From the NCBI GenBank assembly GCA_016928585.1, contig JAFGKL010000132.1:1-32893 (forward strand): a stretch of 32,893 nt of DNA. Reading direction: 5' to 3'. The notes below the pieces were generated by a model. That model was not told the DNA's origin. It saw only the letters and a list, made by a program, of their open reading frames with translations, and ran no database searches. The DNA is from Sedimentisphaerales bacterium (GTDB taxonomy: Bacteria > Planctomycetota > Phycisphaerae > Sedimentisphaerales > Anaerohalosphaeraceae). Shown here piece after piece: positions 6,981 through 15,357 of this stretch. The position numbers and the translations under genes were made by a program. Numbering within the stretch: the first letter of the stretch is position 1; every line of letters begins with the position of its first letter.

Positions 6981-9500
6981 ATGCCAACAAGGGTAATGGA
7001 TCTTTGCGGGGATTGGGAGTTTAAGGAATATCCTGTCAAAGCACGAAGAATGCGTGATCTTCAAACCGGCGGATGGATAAAAACGCAAGTGCCGTCTTCG
7101 ATCTATACTTCTCTAATCGATGCCGGAAAGATAGATAGAAAGCAGATAAACACACACCCCGAAAAATTTCTGCATATCAGCGACAAGCCATGGATATACA
7201 GAAAACAATTCGACGCAGACAAAGAACTGCTTAACTCGGACAAAATAATGCTTGTTTTCGATGGGCTGGACACGGTAACACAAATATGGCTCAACGACAA
7301 GTTAATAGGTAAAACGGAAAATATGTTCATCGCACATCGATTCGATGTTACAGAGCTTTTAAAACCTAAAGATAATGTTCTGGCTGTTAAGTTCAACTCC
7401 GCCACTGAACATGCCGAAAAACTCATGAACCGATACGGCAAACTCAGCAGGCTTGCTTTCGGCTTCAGTTGCAGGGCATACATCCGAAAGGCTCAGTATC
7501 AGTTTGGATGGGACTTTTGCCCCGCTTTTCCCGGATGCGGAATATGGAGATCTGTCCGCCTTGAAGCGGCAAAAAAAGCACGCATAGAAGATGTACATAT
7601 CAGGACCATCGACTGCAGCGAGCAATATGCCGACATAAAGATAGACCTGGAAGTAGAAACCATAACAAAGACACAAATGGCCTGTAAATTTGAAATAAGC
7701 GACGGAAAGGCAAAAATAACCCAGGAGATAGAGGTAGACCCCAGGCATGAAAAACAATCTACCGTCATACGGATAGAAAAACCAAAACTGTGGTGGCCCA
7801 AAGGACATGGAAAACAGTCTCTTTATAATTTGTCCATAAAACTTGAAAACAGTCACGAAATGATCGACTCCGTCACAAAACAGTTTGCAATTAGAACTGT
7901 AAGAATAAGACGTAACAAGCAAAAAAACGGAGAAAACTTTCAGTTCGAGATAAACAATAAACCTGTCTACATTAAAGGAGCCAACTGGATACCGCCTTCG
8001 ATATTCCCGTCACAGACTAGTAGCGAGCAATACAAATCATTACTGGAAAAAGCATCAAAGGCAAATATTAACATGCTCAGGGTCTGGGGCGGAGGATGTT
8101 ACGAGAGTGAAATGTTCTACGGCATATGCGATCGACTTGGGATAATGGTATGGCAGGATTTCATGTTTGCCTGCGCGTATTACCCTGACAGAAAATGGTT
8201 CCTTGACCAGGTCACCCATGAGGCTAAAGCAGTAATCAGACAGCTCAGAAATCATCCGTCGCTTGTAATATGGTGCGGAAACAATGAGATCGACTGGCAG
8301 CACACTACCAGCGAACACGGCAAGGGAAAAAAGTTCTATGGAAAAAGAATCTACCACAGCCTTCTGCCCGGCCTCTTGCATGAACTTGACCCGGACAGGG
8401 ATTACATACCAAGCACACCATTTAGCTGTGATAGCAATAAGCCCAATGACCCAAATAGCGGAACATTTCATCAGTGGTATGTATGGAGTGGATATTCCCC
8501 AACCAGAGATTATTTGTACAGCACCGGGCAAATGCCGCGGTTTGTCAGCGAGTTCGGGATGCAGTCGGCACCGTGTATAGAAACCGTAAGAACATTCTGT
8601 TCAAAAAAAGAACTGTATATTGGTTCAAAGGAGTTCGAAAAACATAATTACCAGGTTGACGGCACCCAACGTATCGCAAGATATGGATCGGAACTATTCA
8701 CAGAAAGCAAAAAACTTGAAGATCATTGCTATCTGACACAAATAACGCAGGCTCGCAGAGTAAAAAAACACGTGGAGCATTTACGAGCAAACAACAACAT
8801 CAATCGCGGAGTTATGTTCTGGCAATACAATGACTGTGCCCCATGCTTGAGCTGGTCATGCACCGACTATTTAGGCGATCCCAAGGCACTCTATTATTAT
8901 ACCAGAAGATTTTACAATCCGATATTGGTAGTGCCAACCGGCATTGAAGAGCAATTCGATGCGGCAAGATGCCTGCCGCTTAAACCAAGCGGCGTTGTAA
9001 TTGTAAATGATTCAATAGAAGCAATAACAGGAATGCTGAATTGTATCCTTATGGATTTTAAAGGCAATGTCATAGACAAAATCGTACTGCCGGTAGCATC
9101 GGAGGTTTCGGGCATATCGGGAACATTCAAGCTGCCCACTGCTTTAAGTCAGCCCGATAATCCGGAAGAAACCATACTCGTATTACAATTAGAGAATAGA
9201 GGAAAACTATTATCAGAAAACGTATTGACTTATCTCCCCGACAAATACCTTAAGCTTCCAAAAGCACAGGTCATCAGCAAACTGGAAGCTGTCTCGGAAA
9301 GAAAATGGAAAGTACAAATAAGCTCACAAAAGTTTATAAAGGACCTGCAGATAACCTGCGATCCGCTCTGCTGGGCAGAGGATAATTTTATGGACATTTT
9401 ACCGGGACGTAATTATCAGGTCGTACTCGAATTGCTGGAGATCGTAAATAAAAAAACCATAAAAGTTGGCTTCAGATCTATAAATTCCGTATTAGGCTGA
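6981..9500 (+). CDS. Glycoside hydrolase family 2 beta-mannosidase
   Basis: 839 residues, the usual length for a GH2 beta-mannosidase. Order: an N-terminal jelly-roll sugar-binding domain (about 1-200) with the beta-mannosidase hallmark RKAQYQFGWDF and CGIWRSVRLEA; immunoglobulin-like domain (about 200-320); TIM barrel (about 325-650); C-terminal beta domains. The acid/base is Glu436 in WCGNNEI and the nucleophile is Glu524 in RFVSEFGMQ. It should release mannose from the non-reducing ends of beta-mannosides. There is no signal peptide, so it acts in the cytoplasm on imported oligosaccharides such as mannobiose or N-glycan cores. AAGGA lies 8 bases before the ATG. No transporter or other glycosidase flanks it, so the substrate route is unknown. 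Beta-glucuronidase or galactosidase activity is less likely given the FGWD and CGIWR blocks. Confidence 0.92.
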   Translation: MPTRVMDLCGDWEFKEYPVKARRMRDLQTGGWIKTQVPSSIYTSLIDAGKIDRKQINTHPEKFLHISDKPWIYRKQFDADKELLNSDKIMLVFDGLDTVTQIWLNDKLIGKTENMFIAHRFDVTELLKPKDNVLAVKFNSATEHAEKLMNRYGKLSRLAFGFSCRAYIRKAQYQFGWDFCPAFPGCGIWRSVRLEAAKKARIEDVHIRTIDCSEQYADIKIDLEVETITKTQMACKFEISDGKAKITQEIEVDPRHEKQSTVIRIEKPKLWWPKGHGKQSLYNLSIKLENSHEMIDSVTKQFAIRTVRIRRNKQKNGENFQFEINNKPVYIKGANWIPPSIFPSQTSSEQYKSLLEKASKANINMLRVWGGGCYESEMFYGICDRLGIMVWQDFMFACAYYPDRKWFLDQVTHEAKAVIRQLRNHPSLVIWCGNNEIDWQHTTSEHGKGKKFYGKRIYHSLLPGLLHELDPDRDYIPSTPFSCDSNKPNDPNSGTFHQWYVWSGYSPTRDYLYSTGQMPRFVSEFGMQSAPCIETVRTFCSKKELYIGSKEFEKHNYQVDGTQRIARYGSELFTESKKLEDHCYLTQITQARRVKKHVEHLRANNNINRGVMFWQYNDCAPCLSWSCTDYLGDPKALYYYTRRFYNPILVVPTGIEEQFDAARCLPLKPSGVVIVNDSIEAITGMLNCILMDFKGNVIDKIVLPVASEVSGISGTFKLPTALSQPDNPEETILVLQLENRGKLLSENVLTYLPDKYLKLPKAQVISKLEAVSERKWKVQISSQKFIKDLQITCDPLCWAEDNFMDILPGRNYQVVLELLEIVNKKTIKVGFRSINSVLG

Positions 9501-9520
9501 TCTAAAAACAGGCTTATTAA

Positions 9521-11491
9521 TTAAGGAATACCGCCGGGCATCATACCAGGCCCCATGAATCCGCCAGGCATACCCATAGGCATAACAGGTGTAGTAGCCC
9601 TCGTTCTCGTCTTATCTACACCTCCCTGACCGCGGGTATAAAAAACCATTACCTTTTCTTCCTCAGCCTGCTTTATCATGTAAAATTCCTTTTTAATATC
9701 AGAGGGCCAGTTTGTGCTCTTTACTGCAAAATGTTTAATATTTTCTCCGTCTTCGGTATAAAGAACATCGGCATAGGATCTTGGACTAAGAACGGTTTCG
9801 CCTTCCCAATCGCTAACAGTCACGATATCAACAAGAACAACACCGGTAGAAAAATCTATCTCATTGCTGATTTCTACGTCTTGAACGTCAGCCCTTCTCA
9901 TATCTTCGAGATTATTCTTGTCTTTTTCCTCTTTCGGGTCCTCTTTAACAAGGTAACCTATTTCCTGGCCCGGCCCTACGGTAAAATCGTGTGACCTCCA
10001 TTTCCCATGATGGAATTTTGCTACTTTAATCGTTACCGATTTTTCATCGTCCTTGGCCACCTCAATTGGGAACAGTTGTACCATTTTGGGGATTGAAATC
10101 TCCTCGGTTACGTCAGAAAAATCACTCCATAGGACTACCTGGTCCATAAAAGACTTTTGTTCCTCAGTAAACCAATCCATGCCGGCTATAGGATTGAAAA
10201 CACCAAGCCGGATACGATATTGATATGTTTGGCCGGCTTCGACCGTATCATCGTAAGACCAAAAGATAAGAGGATCTCTCATTGTGCTAAGATTTGTATC
10301 CTCTTCTAACAAACGCGTTTCAAACTCATCAAAAATACTTTTAACGCTTTTTTCTTCTTTTTTGGCTTTTGCCAATGCAGCTTTTCTCTGCTGCTCTTTT
10401 TTCTCTGCCTGGAGACGAGCGCTGTTAGGTTGCCTGCTCCTGGGTTGATTTCTTTGAGTACCTCCCCCGCCAAGCCCCCTCATCATACCGCCCCCGGGAC
10501 CGCCTGCCGCTCCTTGCCTTAAATTGTCCTGTCTTGCCTGTTGTTTAGCAGCTTCCCGTTCTGCTTTTTTTTGTTCCAGCTCCTGACGCTTGGCTTCTTC
10601 GCGTTCCTTTTCCAGGATATCAATTAGATCCTTGTGGTATTCCGGAGGGAGCCATTCATCGGAATTTGTGGCGAACTCGTAAGCTTCAGGCTGAAGAATT
10701 TCCCGCTGCATCTCGAAAGTTTTGAACTGATCCATAATAAAATTAATACCAAAGCTAAGTTGTTTGGCACGTTCTGGAACAGCAAGTAAAGAACTAAGAT
10801 GTTCTATCTTTGATCTTGGTACAACACTCCATTCACTCCATTTTTTATTATCAAGCAATTCCCGTCTTTGCAGTTCAACCGAAGCAAAAACAGGTTTAGC
10901 AAGCTGGTTATCTCGCCAGTCACCCCGTACACGCGGACCTGAAAAGCTATTCTGAAAGTTCTTATAAAGCTCGGCAACATCAAAAGATGCCTGTACGGTG
11001 ACAAGATCTATATCGCCTAGCTCCGTCAGAACGCTGGAATATGGCACTTTTACATCGACGGCCTCTGTAGGAACATGCGCTACCGAACGGATAGCTTCTG
11101 CAATTGGGTTTTGGACCAAGCCAATCTGAGGAACTTCATAGACAGGGTTATCAGTTCTGATCTGAACACCATGCGGAGGCAGTGGATAGTAAACATTTTT
11201 CGAGATACCAACTATGGGACATTCCAGGGCACTTAAGAATCTGTCTATATACTGTTGACCTTCGTACTCCTTGGTTTCTACGGGCTCATTAAGCATTTCC
11301 TCAAGAGCAGTTACCTGTTTCTTTATATATGGATCGATTTGAGATGGGGTGAATTTCCGACCGTCATATTCGACTGAATAAGGACTGGAAAGTACAAAAA
11401 TCCACAAAAGGATCAGTGATATAATTATTGCAACTCCGAGGACGACCTTATCTATGTATAATTCTACAAAATTGCCTTTTTTCTTCGTCAT
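9521..11491 (-). CDS. Single-pass inner-membrane protein with a Met/Gly/Pro-rich tail, third gene of the pilMN cluster
   Basis: 656 residues, not assignable to a named family. A short cytoplasmic start is followed by one membrane helix (about 14-33) and a long periplasmic part. At about 300-380 is a charged Glu/Lys/Arg/Gln coiled coil interrupted by a Gly-rich stretch (GGPGGGMMRGLGGGG). The final 25 residues are rich in Met, Gly and Pro. The segment near 415-435 (TVEAGQTYQYRIRLGVFNP) looks like a beta-strand domain. It is downstream of two genes on the same strand with a 73-bp gap, so it probably belongs to the same machinery, perhaps as a PilO/PilP-like alignment protein; that is inference from position. 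The ribosome binding site is weak (GGGGC). It ends 20 bases from the convergent mannosidase gene. Confidence 0.8.
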   Translation of the reverse strand: MTKKKGNFVELYIDKVVLGVAIIISLILLWIFVLSSPYSVEYDGRKFTPSQIDPYIKKQVTALEEMLNEPVETKEYEGQQYIDRFLSALECPIVGISKNVYYPLPPHGVQIRTDNPVYEVPQIGLVQNPIAEAIRSVAHVPTEAVDVKVPYSSVLTELGDIDLVTVQASFDVAELYKNFQNSFSGPRVRGDWRDNQLAKPVFASVELQRRELLDNKKWSEWSVVPRSKIEHLSSLLAVPERAKQLSFGINFIMDQFKTFEMQREILQPEAYEFATNSDEWLPPEYHKDLIDILEKEREEAKRQELEQKKAEREAAKQQARQDNLRQGAAGGPGGGMMRGLGGGGTQRNQPRSRQPNSARLQAEKKEQQRKAALAKAKKEEKSVKSIFDEFETRLLEEDTNLSTMRDPLIFWSYDDTVEAGQTYQYRIRLGVFNPIAGMDWFTEEQKSFMDQVVLWSDFSDVTEEISIPKMVQLFPIEVAKDDEKSVTIKVAKFHHGKWRSHDFTVGPGQEIGYLVKEDPKEEKDKNNLEDMRRADVQDVEISNEIDFSTGVVLVDIVTVSDWEGETVLSPRSYADVLYTEDGENIKHFAVKSTNWPSDIKKEFYMIKQAEEEKVMVFYTRGQGGVDKTRTRATTPVMPMGMPGGFMGPGMMPGGIP

Positions 11492-11564
11492 TTAAATGTG
11501 CCCCAAAACCACTAATACATCAAAGTGTTAAAATGTAATTATGCTTCCTGCTTGATTTATTCTA

Positions 11565-12818
11565 TTATCTCCTGTTACCTTCAGGAGAGGCTTCTTTCTT
11601 CTTGGTCTGACCGAGAAGCTCCTTGACCGATTCAGGTTTTAACGAGTCATAACCTGTACAATCAAAGATGTACTCGCAAACAAGATACAAAGAAACAACT
11701 GCGTCATCTCCGTAACGATAATCCCGATGATTTTCACTTTCACGGTCCACGGGTTCCACAGATTGACCTAAAACAGTTATCTGGTTATGTTTATAAGTTT
11801 TAAGCTCTCCATTTGCTTTGAAACCTACATGAAAAGAGTGCTCTTTTGCGCTGCAAAGCTCCTGAATAAACGACATCATAGTTCTTGAGTTAACAACAAG
11901 GCCTACACTAAAATGAACGACATCATAATTAGCATCAGATTTTCTGCCTGTCCATGGTTCCACTCCAAGGATCTGATCGTCATGCTCAAGAACATAATAT
12001 GGCGTATCAGGACCTCTCATACGTGATTCTCTACTGGTGGTGAAAGACTCGTCAACCTTTGTCTGAAAAGCAACACCATAAAGCCGTTTTACGGGAGAAG
12101 TGTAAACATTGTTACTGCCCGCATTCATTGCTCGGATGGTTTCTACGACATCCTGATAGATCCAATAAGCAACTTGTGAATACCAACAATCTTCGAGAGC
12201 GGTTTTCTGCCCAGGATATTTATAATCCTCCCAAAAATCATACCACTTAAAAACCTGTGGACTTGCATATAACAAGATCGATTCGGCTCTTTTGTTGCAA
12301 ACAGCGTCAATAATCGCGTCGTCAGCCCCTCTTGACCTGGATGAACTCGACCGTACAACTCTTGATGAAGTGTCTCTTCGAGAAGTTTCTTTTCTAAAAT
12401 CAACTTCATTAGGCGCATCGAGAGCTTTCATCTTTTTAAGCAAACCTTCCGACCCATGAATGGCTTCGCGAAATTTCTTTCCAAAATCAATATACAACTG
12501 ACTTGAAGCATCCTTAATGGAAAACACATCATAATCCAATAGTTCTCTCAAAGAAGATTGATTGACCATCTCAATAATGGTATCCGCTTCGGCTTTGAAC
12601 TGCTCCTGGTATAGCTTCTCCTGCTCATATTGATTTCGTGGAGGAATTTCACCTTCTCTTACTAGCGATTTGATCCGGGTTCCCTGAGAAAGACTCTGCT
12701 TCTTAATACTTTCTTTTAAGGAACCGCCAACCAGTTTGGCTGGTATTAAGATCGCAATAGCAACAACTGCAATAACAACAGGTACGATCAAAACGATATA
12801 TTTTTTAATAAAATTCAT
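11565..12818 (-). CDS. Single-pass inner-membrane protein, possible PilO-like or Amuc_1100-like component
   Basis: 417 residues. A short basic N-terminus is followed by a membrane helix (about 8-27), a helical periplasmic segment, a Ser/Arg-rich linker (about 145-165), and a C-terminal alpha/beta part ending in a Lys/Glu-rich tail. One N-terminal helix, a coiled region and a ferredoxin-like C-terminal domain is the layout of PilO and of the Akkermansia pilus-cluster protein Amuc_1100. I see no sequence motif that proves this; the call rests on layout and on the PilM-PilN gene directly upstream (87-bp gap). AGAGGAT sits 7 bases before the ATG. Confidence 0.75.
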   Translation of the reverse strand: MNFIKKYIVLIVPVVIAVVAIAILIPAKLVGGSLKESIKKQSLSQGTRIKSLVREGEIPPRNQYEQEKLYQEQFKAEADTIIEMVNQSSLRELLDYDVFSIKDASSQLYIDFGKKFREAIHGSEGLLKKMKALDAPNEVDFRKETSRRDTSSRVVRSSSSRSRGADDAIIDAVCNKRAESILLYASPQVFKWYDFWEDYKYPGQKTALEDCWYSQVAYWIYQDVVETIRAMNAGSNNVYTSPVKRLYGVAFQTKVDESFTTSRESRMRGPDTPYYVLEHDDQILGVEPWTGRKSDANYDVVHFSVGLVVNSRTMMSFIQELCSAKEHSFHVGFKANGELKTYKHNQITVLGQSVEPVDRESENHRDYRYGDDAVVSLYLVCEYIFDCTGYDSLKPESVKELLGQTKKKEASPEGNRR

Positions 12819-12905
12819 TTAACAATCCTCTATAAAGGACCAGGGTATTTCTCTAGACCTACATTTAAATAAACGACTGGTAAATAATTACCTTGTCAAA
12901 TCTGG

Positions 12906-15248
12906 TTAACTTCTCTTTCGTTTTCTGGAACTAGATCCGGAAGAAGATTTCTTCTCCTCAAGTTCTGGAGCATTCTTCCACAATAGCTTTACATTCAATC
13001 TGAACCAGTGATCTCTTGTGATATATAAGGGATCCTCGCTGTAAGCGCCATATTTTTTCCTTCCAAGATCCTTTTCGGAAAGCGCCGGATTCTTGCGTAT
13101 ATCTTCCATTGTAATTAAGTCATAAGTTTTGCTGATCTCTTCATTTGTCATAGGATCGAAAAGAACAGTCTCTTTTTTTACCACGTCCATTGCTCTTTCG
13201 CCAAAACCTGTCATAGATCTCATTGTCGCTGTCGGTTTTGACTCGACCCTTTCGACAACCCTCTCAATGCCAATACCACCCGGCATATCATTGTCAGAAA
13301 GGTCAACAGGACCCATCTCTAGTTTGAAATGTGTAATATTGCTTTTTTCGAAAAGCTCAAACTGACACTTTGGGATGATCTTTGAAAGGTTTGCCAAACG
13401 GGTTACCATACCCCATTTACTTCGATCGTTAGCAACACCCGAGGGATCAAGCAATTCTTCCGGAAACTCATAGGGAGTATACCCTTCCATAGTTATAACA
13501 AACCCTGAACCGTCATTTTCCACCTCCTCTTTTTCTACCTCCCTGGAAGGCAGTTGTTGGCCCGGCATCATACCAAATTGTCCACGCATCATCATAGGCC
13601 CCATCGCTCCCATAGGCCCCATAGGCCCCATAGGTCCCATAGGTCCCATCATTTCAGAAAGACCTTCTGTAGGCGCTGCTCTTCTGGTTGATTTTCTAAT
13701 TTTACCGAATACCGCATCCTTCAAGCTGCTCGCAAAATCAATTGACAGAGCTGTAACGAACAACTGCTTCCGCTTCTTACGATCGATGGATTTTACTGTC
13801 TCAATTTTACCTTCTTCGAAAGATGTGTAAAATTCAGCATCATCGGGGTTATTTTCGGAATTTGGTAAGGTTCTGACAATAGTTTGATGCAGTTGCGGGA
13901 TGACGTCTCGATATTTGAAAACGGACATTTCCTTGCCGATCATACCTTTTATAGAGGATTCTTTGCTGTTTTCACTCTTCAGATCGCTTTCCGCTTTTTG
14001 GGCAATATTGATTACGCTGGCAACCTGCCTTCTGACAGATTCATTCTTTTTATATTTTCCGGAATTTGCAAGAGCATTTACAAGACTTAAAACAGAAATA
14101 ATAAGCAAGATCGACGCAGCAATAGTAAACATTTTACTTTTTCTTGCCCAGGTCATTGAACGTATAAGCTTCTTCGGAAGAAGGTTGACTTCTATTTTTC
14201 CTTCTCCAAGCAACTGAACACCAAGCCCATAAGTAATCCCAAAATCGGCGATGTTCTCATGGAACTTAGCTGAAGAAACATCCTGAGCTGTGCTCAGCTT
14301 CTTGAAAGATGCAGGCTTTACAACCGGAATACCAAGGGACTGTTGTAAATATTTAGCAATCCCCTGAAGCTTCATACCACCGCCAAGGGCAACAACTTTT
14401 GAAAACCCTTTATCCCTGCCCGGACCACTGTTAGCATAAAACCCCAGACTCCTTTGGACTTCACTGCCAAGATCTGTAAAGACTGGCTTCATAGCAGTAA
14501 AAATCTGACGAACATATTTACTCATCGGGGCGGTTCGCTTAAGTTTTTCAGACTTTCTAAAGCTGAGTTTAAATGCGTCTGCGATCGCCTGAGTGAAAGC
14601 ATTGCCTCCAATACGAATACTCCTTTGCCAGACGCTCTCTTTTGTACATACTATAAGGGTGGTACTTTCAGCTCCCATATCCAGAATGACCGTAGCTTTG
14701 GAACTTGATGAATCCCTGATTATATCGAAATGGCAAAAATTATAAGCTGCCATAGGTGCTATCTGAACACAGGCAACTTTCATATTCTTTCGGGTAAAGT
14801 GGTCCATAACACTGTTGAGAATTTCGTTCTTAATCGCGAAAATACCTACTTCAGCGTTAGAGTCATCGGGCTCGCCCATAAGTTGCCAGTCCCATTCTAC
14901 CTGGTTGATGTCAAAAGGTATTTGCTGGACTGCCTCGAACTTAACGATCTCTGGGATTCTTTTTTTCTCCACAGGGGGAAGTTTAATAAACCTTGCAAAG
15001 CCATTATTGCCGGCAACTGAAATGGCCACTTCATCTTTGCCAAGGTCATTATTCTCGGTGAACTGACCAAGTGACTCGTCAATTATCTGGATTCTTTGTT
15101 CTTCAGTAATACCTTCTGAAGTGAGAATTCGGCTGTGTTCAATATAAGCAAAACCAATTACTTCAAATACCTCATCGACTTTGCGCAGACGTAAGGCCTT
15201 AAGAGAATTTGTCCCAACATCAATTGCCCATACTGAAGCTGCGGCCAT
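12906..15248 (-). CDS. PilM-type actin-like ATPase fused to a PilN-like membrane part
   Basis: 780 residues, about twice the length of PilM. Residues 1-350 are a PilM/FtsA actin-like ATPase: first phosphate loop AIDVGTNSLKAL (9-20), second loop VILDMGAESTTLIV (187-200), and adenosine motif VVALGGGMKLQG (285-296). Then comes VNLLPKKLIR (354-363), the hallmark of a PilN N-terminus that normally docks into a separate PilM, and one membrane helix (about 372-391). The C-terminal periplasmic part starts as a coiled coil and has Gly-Pro-Met triplets at about 535-552 and a Ser/Arg/Lys tail. The fusion covalently ties the cytoplasmic ring to the inner membrane. It should help assemble a type IV pilus or type II-like secretion machine, but no pilB, pilC or pilQ is in the window. 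AGGAG precedes the ATG. It heads a three-gene minus-strand cluster. Confidence 0.88.
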   Translation of the reverse strand: MAAASVWAIDVGTNSLKALRLRKVDEVFEVIGFAYIEHSRILTSEGITEEQRIQIIDESLGQFTENNDLGKDEVAISVAGNNGFARFIKLPPVEKKRIPEIVKFEAVQQIPFDINQVEWDWQLMGEPDDSNAEVGIFAIKNEILNSVMDHFTRKNMKVACVQIAPMAAYNFCHFDIIRDSSSSKATVILDMGAESTTLIVCTKESVWQRSIRIGGNAFTQAIADAFKLSFRKSEKLKRTAPMSKYVRQIFTAMKPVFTDLGSEVQRSLGFYANSGPGRDKGFSKVVALGGGMKLQGIAKYLQQSLGIPVVKPASFKKLSTAQDVSSAKFHENIADFGITYGLGVQLLGEGKIEVNLLPKKLIRSMTWARKSKMFTIAASILLIISVLSLVNALANSGKYKKNESVRRQVASVINIAQKAESDLKSENSKESSIKGMIGKEMSVFKYRDVIPQLHQTIVRTLPNSENNPDDAEFYTSFEEGKIETVKSIDRKKRKQLFVTALSIDFASSLKDAVFGKIRKSTRRAAPTEGLSEMMGPMGPMGPMGPMGAMGPMMMRGQFGMMPGQQLPSREVEKEEVENDGSGFVITMEGYTPYEFPEELLDPSGVANDRSKWGMVTRLANLSKIIPKCQFELFEKSNITHFKLEMGPVDLSDNDMPGGIGIERVVERVESKPTATMRSMTGFGERAMDVVKKETVLFDPMTNEEISKTYDLITMEDIRKNPALSEKDLGRKKYGAYSEDPLYITRDHWFRLNVKLLWKNAPELEEKKSSSGSSSRKRKRS
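13593..13648 (-). repeat. Imperfect 9-bp tandem repeat encoding Gly-Pro-Met
   Basis: About six tandem copies of a 9-bp unit (plus strand CCCATAGGC with T/C changes) encode Gly-Pro-Met triplets within the pilM-pilN fusion. Near-identical units are prone to slippage; gain or loss stays in frame. Confidence 0.85.
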
Positions 15249-15320
15249 ATCTATAATCTCCTATGATTGTATTTAAAGCCAATCCCGAAAAACAAATTTA
15301 TCGCTGTGGCATAAATACGC

Positions 15321-15349
15321 TTGTCTGATCAATTAACTATCCCTATCAT
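15321..15349 (+). promoter_or_regulatory. Promoter of mtaB, probably giving a leaderless mRNA
   Basis: TTGTCT (15321-15326) and TATCAT (15344-15349) are 17 bp apart. The expected start (about 15356) falls next to the ATG at 15358. Confidence 0.5.
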
Positions 15350-15357
15350 AAGGGGCT

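Noticed and set aside
7359-7922. Minus-strand frame of 187 codons
   Set aside because: Opposite the GH2 gene, whose domain and catalytic motifs are intact; a shadow frame with unusual composition.
15266-15295. Promoter of the pilMN cluster (TTGTTT, 18 bp, TACAAT on the minus strand)
   Set aside because: The transcript would start within the AGGAG ribosome binding site, so the true promoter is probably elsewhere.
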